64,000 nucleotides of DNA from Allomuricauda sp. CAU 1633 (lineage in GTDB: Bacteria > Bacteroidota > Bacteroidia > Flavobacteriales > Flavobacteriaceae): NCBI RefSeq assembly GCF_017313225.1, contig NZ_JAFLNE010000002.1, positions 496,001 to 560,000 on the forward strand. Direction: 5' to 3'. A program made the translations under genes and the position numbers. Shown here piece by piece: positions 8,153 through 16,614 of this stretch. The notes under the pieces were generated by a model. The model did no database searches, was not told the origin of the DNA, and saw only the letters and a program-made list of their open reading frames with translations. Positions within the stretch are counted from its first letter, which is position 1. Each line of letters starts with the position of its first letter.

Positions 8153-10357
8153 TTAAATTCTGGTCACTTTGTCGATACCCTCTACCTGCTTTAAGTTGTC
8201 CATCAATTTTTTAATGATGTTGTTGTTTTTTACCACAAGGGTGATTTTTCCTTTGAAGGTACCCCCATCAGCCGTAAAATTTAGGTTTCTCATGTTCACG
8301 TGCATGTTGTCTGAAATGATATTGGTGATATCATTGACCAATCCCAAATTGTCAATCCCGGTAAGTTGAATGTCCACTGAAAACTCCTCTTGGGTGGAAT
8401 CAATCCATTTGGCACTGATGATTCGGTAAGCATAATTGGATTGGAGCGAAATGGCATTGGGACAGTTCTTTTTGTGCACTTTTATCCCATCGTTCACACT
8501 AACAAAACCAAAAACATCATCCCCGGGAATGGGATTGCAACACTGTGAAAGCTTGTAGTTCAGCTTTTCTTCCTCTTTCCCAAACACGAGCATGTCATAC
8601 TTGGTAGTGATCTCATCCTTATCCACATCCTTGGGAGTAGGTGTCCTTCGGATTCGGTTTTTAAAGAAATTAAGGAAGGCGTTATGGTATGAGGAAGCAA
8701 AATCCTTCAGCTTGTCATTGTCGATAACCCCAATGCCTACCCTATAAAAGAGGTCCAAACTAGTTTTCAGTTTGAAATACGTCACCAACTTGTTGACCGT
8801 ATCCTCGTTGAGGTTGATTTTTTGGGATTTGAGTTTACGGCGCAGGATTTCCTTGCCTTCTTCTGCAACGCTCTTTTTTTCTTCTTTTAAAGAAGATTTA
8901 ATTTTTGATCGTGCTCGTGCGGTCTGTGCATAATCCAACCAGCTTTGCGTGGGTTTAGCCGTTTCTGAAGTAATGATTTCTACCTGATCACCACTTTGTA
9001 GTTCAGAACCTAAGGGCACCAGTTTTCCGTTGACCTTGGCGCCTCGTGTTTTCATACCGATTTCAGTGTGGATATGAAAAGCAAAATCCAGGGCTGTTGC
9101 CCCTTTGGGCATGGATTTGAGCTCACCTTTGGGGGTAAATACAAAAATTTCCTTGGAATAAAGATTGAGTTTAAACTCTTCTACAAAGTCCACCGCGTTG
9201 CCATTGGCACCTTCCAAAGCCTCTTGGAGTCGGTTCAACCATTCCTCAATACCCTGTTCTTTCTGGTCACCATGTTTGTATTTGAAGTGGGCCGCGTAGC
9301 CTTTTTCGGCAATTTCGTGCATTCGCTCACTTCGGATTTGCACTTCCACCCATTTTCCCTTGGGTCCCATTACCGTAATGTGTAGGGCTTCATATCCAGT
9401 GGATTTTGGAGAGGTGATCCAATCCCTCAGGCGGATAGGGTTAGGAGTGAAGTGGTCCGTTACAATGGAATAAATCTTCCAAGCGAGGAACTTTTCGTTC
9501 TTTCTATCCGATTTGTAGATAATCCGGATAGCAAATTTATCGTATACCTCATCAAAAGGAATGTTTTGCGCCTTCATTTTCCTTCGAATGGAGAAAATGG
9601 ACTTCATTCGACCTTTGATCGCATAATTGAGACCTTCTTTATCCAAGGAATTCCTTATAACATCAGAAAAAGCTTCAATATAGGCGAGGTTTTCCTCTTC
9701 GGTATCTTCAATTTTACCCTGAATGTCGTAGTAGACATCGGGTTCGGTATATTTTAAGGCAAGGTCCTCTAAATGCGTTTTTATGTTGTAGAGGCCAATC
9801 CTATGGGCTAGGGGCGCGTAGATGTAAAGTGTTTCCGAAGCGATTTTTACCTGCTTGTGCTCTGGCATGGAATCCATGGTGAGCATGTTGTGGTAACGAT
9901 CCGCAATCTTAATGATGATTACCCGGACATCATCGTGCAGTGTCAACAACATTTTCCGGAAATTTTCCGCCTGCTGACTAATGTCTTTGTCCTTTTTTAA
10001 GTGGGCTATTTTGGTAAGACCATCCACAATCCGGGCAACGGTCTCCCCAAACATGCGCTCGATGTCATCCAGCGTGTAGGGTGTGTCCTCAACCACATCA
10101 TGAAGTAGGGCAGAGGCTATGGAAACTGCATCCAAACCAATTTTGGAAGCCACGATCTTGGCCACGGCAATGGGATGGAAGATATAAGCCTCCCCAGACT
10201 TCCGCCTTTGATCCTTGTGCGCATCTACGGCCACGTCAAAAGCAGAGCGTATCAACTTCTTGTCCTCATCGGTCAAGGTTTGATAGCTGATGCGAAGCAA
10301 TTCCTTGTACTGCTTTGCAATCTCCTTGTTCTCTTTTTCAATAGCAGCCTCCGTCAT
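8153..10357 (-). CDS. RelA/SpoT bifunctional (p)ppGpp synthetase/hydrolase
   Basis: Long RSH enzyme, 734 aa, that makes and degrades the stringent-response alarmone (p)ppGpp. Domains in order: HD hydrolase with LLHDVVED (84-91) and KIADRYHNM; synthetase (about 240-360; FDEVYDKFAIRIIYKS and TGYEALHITVMGPKGKWVEVQIR); TGS (about 400-465; IFVFTPKGELKSMPKGATALDFAFHIHTEIG in overlapping parts); a Cys/His conserved region (LSQCCNPIPGDDVFGFVS); C-terminal ACT domain. Intact HD residues suggest that hydrolase is active. It heads the run RSH-Fur-PurA. Confidence 0.95.
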   Translation of the reverse strand: MTEAAIEKENKEIAKQYKELLRISYQTLTDEDKKLIRSAFDVAVDAHKDQRRKSGEAYIFHPIAVAKIVASKIGLDAVSIASALLHDVVEDTPYTLDDIERMFGETVARIVDGLTKIAHLKKDKDISQQAENFRKMLLTLHDDVRVIIIKIADRYHNMLTMDSMPEHKQVKIASETLYIYAPLAHRIGLYNIKTHLEDLALKYTEPDVYYDIQGKIEDTEEENLAYIEAFSDVIRNSLDKEGLNYAIKGRMKSIFSIRRKMKAQNIPFDEVYDKFAIRIIYKSDRKNEKFLAWKIYSIVTDHFTPNPIRLRDWITSPKSTGYEALHITVMGPKGKWVEVQIRSERMHEIAEKGYAAHFKYKHGDQKEQGIEEWLNRLQEALEGANGNAVDFVEEFKLNLYSKEIFVFTPKGELKSMPKGATALDFAFHIHTEIGMKTRGAKVNGKLVPLGSELQSGDQVEIITSETAKPTQSWLDYAQTARARSKIKSSLKEEKKSVAEEGKEILRRKLKSQKINLNEDTVNKLVTYFKLKTSLDLFYRVGIGVIDNDKLKDFASSYHNAFLNFFKNRIRRTPTPKDVDKDEITTKYDMLVFGKEEEKLNYKLSQCCNPIPGDDVFGFVSVNDGIKVHKKNCPNAISLQSNYAYRIISAKWIDSTQEEFSVDIQLTGIDNLGLVNDITNIISDNMHVNMRNLNFTADGGTFKGKITLVVKNNNIIKKLMDNLKQVEGIDKVTRI

Positions 10358-10401
10358 AGTATATTAAAATTACCACAATCTTTACTGGTAAACAACAAAA
10401 A

Positions 10402-11634
10402 TTATGCCTTAAGGTTTCTTATGCGCTCTATTAGTGGCGGGTGGGAGTAATGCACAAACACATACGCAGGGTGTGGGGTAAGGTTGCTTAAATTGTTCTT
10501 TGACAATTTTTTTAGTGAGGTCACCAAAGGTGTGGCGGCAAAGGTAGTTTTGGCATAATCATCCGCTTGAAACTCAAATTTCCGGGAAAGATAGTTCATG
10601 GCGAGCCCTGTGATTTCCGAAATGGGGCTGTACAAAAGGGCAAAACCTACCAGGCCAGCATGAAAACTGGGTGTGGAAACCCCAATGGCCAACGAAATCT
10701 CTGGATTGTTGATGAAGAGGGACAAAATATAAAGTGTGAAACCGGTCAAGGCAAGGGAGACGGTAAGGTTAAAAATAATGTGTTTTCGTTTGTAATGCCC
10801 AACCTCATGGGCCAAAACGGCCACAATTTCCTCTTCGCTTAGATCGTTAATCAGGGTATCATACAGCGTAATCCGTTTTTCTTTTCCAAAACCTGAAAAA
10901 TAGGCATTGGCCTTGGTGGAACGTTTGGATCCATCAATGACAAAAATATTCTTCAACTCAAAGCCCACTTTTTGGGCGTAATTTTCAATGGCATTTTTTA
11001 AACTACCATCATCCAATGGAGTTTGTTTGTTAAATAAGGGAACAATAAGTCGACTGTAAAACAGATTGGTGAAAAGGATGACGACAGCCACCAAAATCCA
11101 GGTGTACACCCAAAAATGAGGTCCTGTCCATTGGTAAAAAAGAATAAACAAGGACAAAACACCTCCTGCAAGGATAGCTGTCAATAGCCCAGATTTAATT
11201 TTATCGAAAAAGAACAGCCTCATTGTGGTTTTGTTGAACCCGTATCGCTCTTCTATAACAAACGTTTTGTAGTAGGAGAAGGGAATGCCCAGTACTCCAC
11301 TTCCTAAGGTAATGAAGCCAAAGAATAACAGTGCCATGGGAATGGTATCCGTAGTGATGGAACGGACGATTTTATCCACCCACTCAAATCCACCGAACCA
11401 CAAGAAGCAGATGGTGAGAACCAGTGAAAAACCATCGGAAAAAAGGCCAAATCGATAGTTGGTCAGCTTGTATTCCTGGGATTTCTGATATTCTGTATCA
11501 TCAAAAACATCGGTAAGTTCATCGGGAACCGTGGACTTAAATTTTTGGGCATTCAGGTATTCCAATACTTGGTGGATGATGTACTGCACCACTAAAATGA
11601 TTAGAATAATATAGAACAAGTAGTTTTTTTCCAT
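10402..11634 (-). CDS. M48 (Ste24/CAAX-type) membrane metalloprotease
   Basis: Integral-membrane zinc protease of family M48, 410 aa, with about six or seven hydrophobic segments. The zinc motif is VAVLAHEVGHYKRKH and the third ligand lies in SRKFEFQADDYA, so the active site is intact. The N-terminal half matches the Ste24/CAAX-protease arrangement, including GIPFSYYKTFVIEERYGFNKTT. Since bacteria lack prenylated CAAX proteins, the likely role is membrane-protein quality control. It sits 3 bp downstream of the rRNA methylase gene, and 44 bp before the RelA/SpoT gene. Confidence 0.92.
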   Translation of the reverse strand: MEKNYLFYIILIILVVQYIIHQVLEYLNAQKFKSTVPDELTDVFDDTEYQKSQEYKLTNYRFGLFSDGFSLVLTICFLWFGGFEWVDKIVRSITTDTIPMALLFFGFITLGSGVLGIPFSYYKTFVIEERYGFNKTTMRLFFFDKIKSGLLTAILAGGVLSLFILFYQWTGPHFWVYTWILVAVVILFTNLFYSRLIVPLFNKQTPLDDGSLKNAIENYAQKVGFELKNIFVIDGSKRSTKANAYFSGFGKEKRITLYDTLINDLSEEEIVAVLAHEVGHYKRKHIIFNLTVSLALTGFTLYILSLFINNPEISLAIGVSTPSFHAGLVGFALLYSPISEITGLAMNYLSRKFEFQADDYAKTTFAATPLVTSLKKLSKNNLSNLTPHPAYVFVHYSHPPLIERIRNLKA

Positions 11635-11637
11635 AGC

Positions 11638-12438
11638 TTAAAATCCGCGTTGCCGCTTCGCCTCAAATATAAGTATTGCGGCCGATACGGAGACGTTCAT
11701 TGAGTCGATTTCACCCTGCATGGGTATGATGATGTTCTGGTCTGAATTTTGGAGCCATTCGTCTGTTAATCCAGTGGCCTCAGTGCCCACCACGATAGCA
11801 GTGCCCTGCGTAAAATCACATTCCACATAGTTTTTTGAAGCCGTTAGTGCTGCGCAATTGATTTTGATGTTACGTTGTTTCAGAAAATCGATGATTTCTC
11901 CAGTACTTCCCATTCCAATCTGGTTGGTAAACACGCAGCCCACACTGGACCGGATGATATTGGGGTTATAAAGGTCCGATTTCGGATTGGCAATCAATAC
12001 CGCGTCCACAGCTGCGGCATCAGCAGTTCTCAGCAATGCCCCTACATTTCCAGGTTTTTCAGGGGCTTCAGCCACCAATACTAATGGGCTTTTAGTTGAA
12101 AACTGAATGTCTTCCAAGCTGTGCTTTTTTGCTTTCGCGATGGCCAAGACACCTTCCGTGGTTTCCCGATAGGCCACTTTTTCGTAAACCTGTTTGGAAA
12201 TCTGCACGATTTCAGCATTCGGATTTTTTGAAATTAGGTTTAAATCCAGTTGCGGTAAAATCTCAGGGCAATATAGCAGGGTTTCGAAATGGTATCCTCC
12301 TTTTTGGGCCAGTTCCAGCTCACGCTGTCCTTCCACAACAAAAAGTCCAGCCTTCTTCCGTTCCCTTGATTTTTCCTTGAGGTGAAGTATTTTCTTGACC
12401 AACGGATTCTGGATACTGCTGATGATTTTGGCTTCCAT
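11638..12438 (-). CDS. TrmH/SpoU-family RNA 2'-O-methyltransferase
   Basis: SPOUT methyltransferase. I take the ATG with first base 12438 (MEAKIISSIQNPLVKKI), giving 266 aa; the open frame reaches 12489, but the family begins at this point. The N-terminal substrate-binding domain (KERKKAGLFVVEGQRELELA) is followed by the SpoU knot: NVGALLRTADAAAVDAV (motif 1), IVVGTEATGLTDEW (motif 2) and IPMQGEIDSMNVSVSAAI (motif 3). It should use S-adenosylmethionine to methylate a ribose, probably in 23S rRNA. A TATTTTTG element 7-14 bp upstream of this ATG (12445-12452, minus strand) resembles a -7 box but has no good -33 partner. Confidence 0.92.
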   Translation of the reverse strand: MEAKIISSIQNPLVKKILHLKEKSRERKKAGLFVVEGQRELELAQKGGYHFETLLYCPEILPQLDLNLISKNPNAEIVQISKQVYEKVAYRETTEGVLAIAKAKKHSLEDIQFSTKSPLVLVAEAPEKPGNVGALLRTADAAAVDAVLIANPKSDLYNPNIIRSSVGCVFTNQIGMGSTGEIIDFLKQRNIKINCAALTASKNYVECDFTQGTAIVVGTEATGLTDEWLQNSDQNIIIPMQGEIDSMNVSVSAAILIFEAKRQRGF

Positions 12439-12506
12439 ACAAATCAAAAATAGAGATTCCTGTAATTTAAAAAAGACCTTTTCGACCAATCGACAAAATT
12501 ATATCC

Positions 12507-13310
12507 GTGAAAAAAATAGCCATCCTATTGGTTGCAATGGCCTATGTGGCCTGTAAACCTACTCCTAAAAAAGAAGAAACCCCACAAGCTGTCCAAACGA
12601 AAACTGTTGAAACTAAACCACAATATCCAGAGGCATTGTCCAAAGTTTTTGGAGCCCATGGAGGACTTAAAAAATGGAAACAGCAACGCACTTTAACCTA
12701 TGTACTGCCTAAACCTGAGAACCCAGAAACACACACAGTTGACCTTTGGTCAAGAATGGACCGAATAGACTCTGAAAAATTTACCATGGGGTTTGATGGT
12801 ACCGAAATATGGCTTTTGGATGTTGATGATAGCTACGAAGGCGATGCGGCTTTTTATCATAATCTGATGTTCTATTTTTATGGAATGCCCTTTTTACTTG
12901 CCGATGATGGCATTGTGTACAGTGAAACAGAAGACTTGGTTTTTGAAGGGAAAAGCTACCCTGGAATCCATATTGGCTATAAATCCGGAGTTGGTATTTC
13001 CTCAAAGGATGAATATGTGCTCCATTATGATCCTGAAACCCACCAAATGGCTTGGTTGGGCTATACGGTAACCTACCGAACAGGTGAAAAATCGGATAAT
13101 GTAAAGTGGATTCGTTATGATGACTGGCAAAATTTGAATGGGGTTGTACTGCCCAAATCCATTACCTGGTATAATTATGAGGGACGAAATATTTTAGAGC
13201 CAAAAAGCACGGTTTCTTTTGAGGAAGCTACCGTAAGTACCACCCCAAAATCGAATGATTTTTATGCCAAACCTGAGGGGGCCGAATTGGTTACTGCAAA
13301 AAAGAGTTGA
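12507..13310 (+). CDS. DUF6503-like lipoprotein
   Basis: Exported lipoprotein of 267 aa starting at a GTG codon; MKKIAILLVAMAYVACKP has a lipobox (YVAC). A Pro/Lys/Glu-rich linker follows, then a beta-rich domain with repeated Trp and Tyr (VDLWSRMDRIDSEKFTMGFDG, KWIRYDDWQNLNGVVLPKSITWYN in parts) that resembles LolA-like or DUF6503 lipoproteins of Flavobacteriia. No catalytic motif is evident. It is transcribed divergently from the rRNA methylase (68 bp between starts) and ends 12 bp from the oppositely directed next gene. Assignment to DUF6503 is from memory of the family pattern, and the function is unknown. Confidence 0.75.
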   Translation: MKKIAILLVAMAYVACKPTPKKEETPQAVQTKTVETKPQYPEALSKVFGAHGGLKKWKQQRTLTYVLPKPENPETHTVDLWSRMDRIDSEKFTMGFDGTEIWLLDVDDSYEGDAAFYHNLMFYFYGMPFLLADDGIVYSETEDLVFEGKSYPGIHIGYKSGVGISSKDEYVLHYDPETHQMAWLGYTVTYRTGEKSDNVKWIRYDDWQNLNGVVLPKSITWYNYEGRNILEPKSTVSFEEATVSTTPKSNDFYAKPEGAELVTAKKS

Positions 13311-13322
13311 AGTGTAAATTGA

Positions 13323-13820
13323 CTATTGGGGTGCGTACCAACTTATATCGTATCCAAAAGGTTCCGACTCTTGGCTGGTGACTATACTGTCTCCCTGCTT
13401 AATGTTCATGGATTGCCGAGTGCCATTGGTTCCTAGAATCCATGATAGTTTTGTTGGAATCAGGGTAAAGGTTATGGTATCGCTGGTTAAATCAGGTCGC
13501 TGGCCATAAAACGGTTTCAATTGCGCAAAGACTTCGGTTTTATTGGCAATAGTGAGAAAATCGGCATCTATAGTGTGTTCTACTCCTTTTGTAGGGTCAT
13601 TTTTTCTGAACGATGACCAACCCACCCTAATAGGACTTCCATTTCTTACAAGTTCCAGAAGGGCTTCCTTATCACCAAAAAGGGGTTTGCCATAGGTGTC
13701 GTTCTTGTAGACCAATTTCCATTGCGGGGTTGGGGTGGCTTTAGTTGTGGTATGTGGCTGAACACAGGCCATTAGAATAGTGCAAACAAATATTGCAGTT
13801 GAAGTTTTAAGGTGGTTCAT
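13323..13820 (-). CDS. Hypothetical lipoprotein
   Basis: A 165-aa exported protein with a signal and lipobox (MNHLKTSTAIFVCTILMACVQ; ILMAC). The mature part is short and beta-rich, and ends PFGYDISWYAPQ. The stretch NGSPIRVGWSSFRKND recalls small secreted domains of unknown function, but I do not recognise the family. It converges with the DUF6503-like gene (12 bp apart, no clear terminator between them). Its upstream side is a 302-bp intergenic region shared with the AraC-type regulator. Confidence 0.7.
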   Translation of the reverse strand: MNHLKTSTAIFVCTILMACVQPHTTTKATPTPQWKLVYKNDTYGKPLFGDKEALLELVRNGSPIRVGWSSFRKNDPTKGVEHTIDADFLTIANKTEVFAQLKPFYGQRPDLTSDTITFTLIPTKLSWILGTNGTRQSMNIKQGDSIVTSQESEPFGYDISWYAPQ

Positions 13821-14122
13821 CTAGTTTTCGTCTTTTTGTTTTAATAGAAATATAAGGCCAGTTTTAACGAGAGATGGTACTTGTTTTTTAGAAATACTAT
13901 GGTTTCCCTAAGTACACCAACTTTCATAGAAGGTATTTATTTCTAACTAAAATCAAAAATTTTATTTGTCTTTGGAGCATTATCATATTCAGGTATACCT
14001 CTTTGCTGAATATATGAATCTTGGTTTTGCCACAGAAAAAATGGACTAAATTGGTAACAAAATGAACCGTTTATACAAATGAACCTCTTAAAGAATAGGT
14101 ATTTTCACCATATATTGAGATT
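13821..14122. other. 302-bp AT-rich divergent intergenic region
   Basis: This spacer separates the lipoprotein gene (minus strand) from the AraC-type regulator (plus strand). It holds no ORF or RNA gene I can recognise. A perfect 10-bp palindrome AGGTATACCT (13991-14000) is flanked by ATATTC (13985-13990) and GAATAT (14008-14013), giving a nested dyad that could be a regulator site. No complete TAnnTTTG promoter with a correctly spaced TTG was found next to the regulator start. Confidence 0.4.
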
Positions 14123-14980
14123 GTGTGTACAACCCATAAAACATTTGAACTATTTGGCAGAATACTTTTTGAGCGGACCATATTAAAACCTCCCTTCAAA
14201 AAATCGAATCTGCTGCATAACGAAGCCTGCTTTTTGTATATCATTGCAGGTGAATACGATTCCGTTTCCGAAGTGGATAAGTTGCGCATTGAGGCGAACG
14301 AATCTATTTTGATGCGATGTGGTAACTATATTGGTATGGTGCCTAAATCCAAGTCATCAAATATATATCATGCCGTTGCGGTACATTTTTATCCTGAAGT
14401 GCTTCTTAGAATTTACGATGACCGACCTCCCAAGTTTTTAAAAGCCCATGGAAAAGCTGAGGTGGGAATGTACAAATTGAACAGCGATGTCCTCATTAAA
14501 AAATATATTGACAGCATGTTGTTCTATTTTGACAATCCTAGCTTGGTCAATGAAGAAATCCTAGCTCTAAAACTAAAAGAGATTGTATTGTTGTTATATC
14601 AGACTAAAAATGCTCCGGCCATTCAGGTAATTTTGTCCAATCTTTTTAATCCAGCTTCGTATTCCTTTAGGGAAATTGTGGAATCGCATTACTACTCCAA
14701 TATTACCTTGGAGGAATTAGCGCAGTTAACCAATATGAGCTTATCGACCTTTAAAAGAGAGTTTAAGAAAATTTATGGCGCTCCACCTGCAAGCCATATT
14801 AGAAAGACAAAATTGCAGAAGGCTATAGATTTAATGGGTTCCACAGATTTAAGGGCCACAGATATTGCTTACGAATGTGGATTCAATAACATTTCACATT
14901 TTTCCAAAACCTTCAAGCAAGTTTTTGGAGCTTCTCCCACCTCCTACAAGATGACCCATTTTGGCAAATCTTTGGGCTGA
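14123..14980 (+). CDS. AraC-family transcriptional regulator
   Basis: AraC/XylS-type regulator, 285 aa. The start is a GTG (14123); no ATG lies upstream in frame before the spacer. The N-terminal part (about 1-175) has cupin-like character (YIIAGEYDSVSEVDKL, ESILMRCGNYIGMV) and may bind an effector. The C-terminal 100 residues carry two helix-turn-helix units: ITLEELAQLTNMSLSTFKREFKK and RATDIAYECGFNNISHFSKTFKQ with FGASPTSYK. It lies 68 bp upstream of a co-directional short-chain dehydrogenase, its most likely target. Confidence 0.92.
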   Translation: MCTTHKTFELFGRILFERTILKPPFKKSNLLHNEACFLYIIAGEYDSVSEVDKLRIEANESILMRCGNYIGMVPKSKSSNIYHAVAVHFYPEVLLRIYDDRPPKFLKAHGKAEVGMYKLNSDVLIKKYIDSMLFYFDNPSLVNEEILALKLKEIVLLLYQTKNAPAIQVILSNLFNPASYSFREIVESHYYSNITLEELAQLTNMSLSTFKREFKKIYGAPPASHIRKTKLQKAIDLMGSTDLRATDIAYECGFNNISHFSKTFKQVFGASPTSYKMTHFGKSLG

Positions 14981-15048
14981 TTGTAAAACTTTTCCTGTTC
15001 ACTTCCTCTCATCTTTGTATCAACGTTAAACCTAAAAATGATTTAAAG

Positions 15049-15918
15049 TTGAAAAATGTACTTATAACAGGTGCCAGTAGCGGTTTTGGATATCTTACTG
15101 CGATTACTTTGGCAAGAAGGGGCTTTAAGGTTTGGGCGACCATGAGAAATCCTGATGGAAAGAACAAGCTTAAAGGAGATGAATTGAAAAATATAGCCAA
15201 TACAGAAAATCTACATATCAGGGTTGCCGAATTGGATGTAACAAAAGATTTTTCAGTAAAAGAGCTGAAGAGATCAATAATAGGAGAGGATGGACAACTA
15301 GATATTTTGATCAATAATGCTGGTATTATGTTAATGGGTATTACTGAAGCATATAGTTTAGATCAGGTAAAAGACCAGTTTGATACTAATTTTTATGGAG
15401 TTATAAGAACCACTAAAGCCTTTCTTCCATTATTAAAGGAATCCAAGGATGGGCTCATTATAAATATTTCCTCGCTGGCCGGCAGACTTATCTTTCCTTA
15501 TATGGGTTTTTATTGTGCAAGCAAATTTGCCTTGGAAGCCTATTCGGAAACAATGCGTTATGAACTTAAACCATTGGGGGTCGATGTAAGCATAATTGAG
15601 CCCGGGCCTTATCCCACAGGACCTGTGAACAGGGGGCCACAGGAAGAAGATACAGAAGCTCTGGAGACTTACGGGGAAATGCGCCAAGTACCCAAAAAAT
15701 TGTTAGAAGGCTTCGAAGGCTTTTTTAAAAGTAGTGATGCTCCAAATCCCCAGGAAATACCAGATGCAATTTATCAACTAATAACCATGCAGCACGGTAC
15801 AAGGCCAATTAGGAAAGTTGTGGGGATAGATTATGGAACAGATGAACTGAATACAAAGGTAGGTCCAATACAAGAGATGCATCTTAGAAATAACCTACAA
15901 ATGGGAGAACTGATTTAG
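15049..15918 (+). CDS. Short-chain dehydrogenase/reductase
   Basis: Classical SDR oxidoreductase, 289 aa, beginning at a TTG codon (15049). A nearby ATG at 15038 is out of frame and stops after two codons, so TTG is the best start; it gives MKNVLITGASSGFG. The cofactor motif TGASSGFG, the structural DILINNAG, the catalytic Ser in ISSLAGR and the YxxxK of FYCASKFALEAYSE are all present, so the enzyme should be active with NAD(P)H on an unknown carbonyl or alcohol. It follows the AraC-type regulator in the same direction. A near-consensus CATCTTTG element sits about 35 bp upstream of the start. Confidence 0.92.
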   Translation: MKNVLITGASSGFGYLTAITLARRGFKVWATMRNPDGKNKLKGDELKNIANTENLHIRVAELDVTKDFSVKELKRSIIGEDGQLDILINNAGIMLMGITEAYSLDQVKDQFDTNFYGVIRTTKAFLPLLKESKDGLIINISSLAGRLIFPYMGFYCASKFALEAYSETMRYELKPLGVDVSIIEPGPYPTGPVNRGPQEEDTEALETYGEMRQVPKKLLEGFEGFFKSSDAPNPQEIPDAIYQLITMQHGTRPIRKVVGIDYGTDELNTKVGPIQEMHLRNNLQMGELI

Positions 15919-16148
15919 AAGGGTAATTCAAACTGAATTTTAATGAAGATAACCAATCGCATTGTATCCTATGGAGATAGGTTTCAATTTTCGTCAAAAA
16001 AAAGAAATACAAATCAAAAGGGAAATATAATGAATGAACTTTCCAACAAGGGTATAGTAAATCTTTTTAGGCCTCTAACAAAAGCTTAGCAATGGTTTGA
16101 AAGCAAACCTGTTCAATAATTTCATAATTAATCAATAAAAATAAAACA

Positions 16149-16520
16149 ATGAGAAAAGTAATAGTTATGGTAGTAATCGCTTTTTCAGCAACAATGGGAA
16201 ATTCTTTAAGTGCCCAAGAACCTAAGACAATCAAATTGGAGCAGTATCCCGGTGAGTTTACGGTAAAAGGGATGATATTGAATGAGGGTGTTTATATCTT
16301 CGAGATTACCAATAAAGGAGTAGACCACCCTGTTGGTTTTGGGCTCGCCACTGCAAATCAACCAGATGTGGAGCATGCTTTGGCGGTTGTAACCAATGGT
16401 GGAAGAGGATTGGATGATGGTGAAACGGATAGTACTGAGGCAATCACATTAAAAAAAGGAAAATACGTTTATTGGTGCCCGGCTAACCCCACAGCACAAT
16501 ACGATATTGTGGTTAAGTAG
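16149..16520 (+). CDS. Secreted cupredoxin-like protein without copper ligands
   Basis: A 123-aa exported protein: MRKVIVMVVIAFSATMGNSLSA is a signal peptide ending before QEPKTIKL. The rest has a cupredoxin/plastocyanin-like beta sandwich pattern, with FEITNKGVDHPVGF and LKKGKYVYWCPANPTAQYDIVVK. A His (60) and the Cys (110) stand where type 1 copper ligands lie, but the second His and the Met that should follow the Cys are missing (CPANPTAQY). It may not bind copper in the usual way. A 230-bp AT-rich spacer without recognised features precedes it. Confidence 0.75.
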   Translation: MRKVIVMVVIAFSATMGNSLSAQEPKTIKLEQYPGEFTVKGMILNEGVYIFEITNKGVDHPVGFGLATANQPDVEHALAVVTNGGRGLDDGETDSTEAITLKKGKYVYWCPANPTAQYDIVVK

Positions 16521-16577
16521 AAATTGTCCGATAATGGATTAAAAAGTTACCATTTACTAAGATGGTAGTTTAAGGTA

Positions 16578-16607
16578 AGAGGGGATGTTACACGGAGCAT
16601 CCCCTCT
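16578..16607. terminator. Bidirectional hairpin terminator
   Basis: A perfect 10-bp stem (AGAGGGGATG / CATCCCCTCT) with a 10-base loop lies between the convergent cupredoxin-like and amidohydrolase genes. A T-rich stretch (ACTGTTTTTATT) follows on the plus side. It fits a terminator for the cupredoxin-like gene and may serve both strands. Confidence 0.75.
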
Positions 16608-16614
16608 ACTGTTT

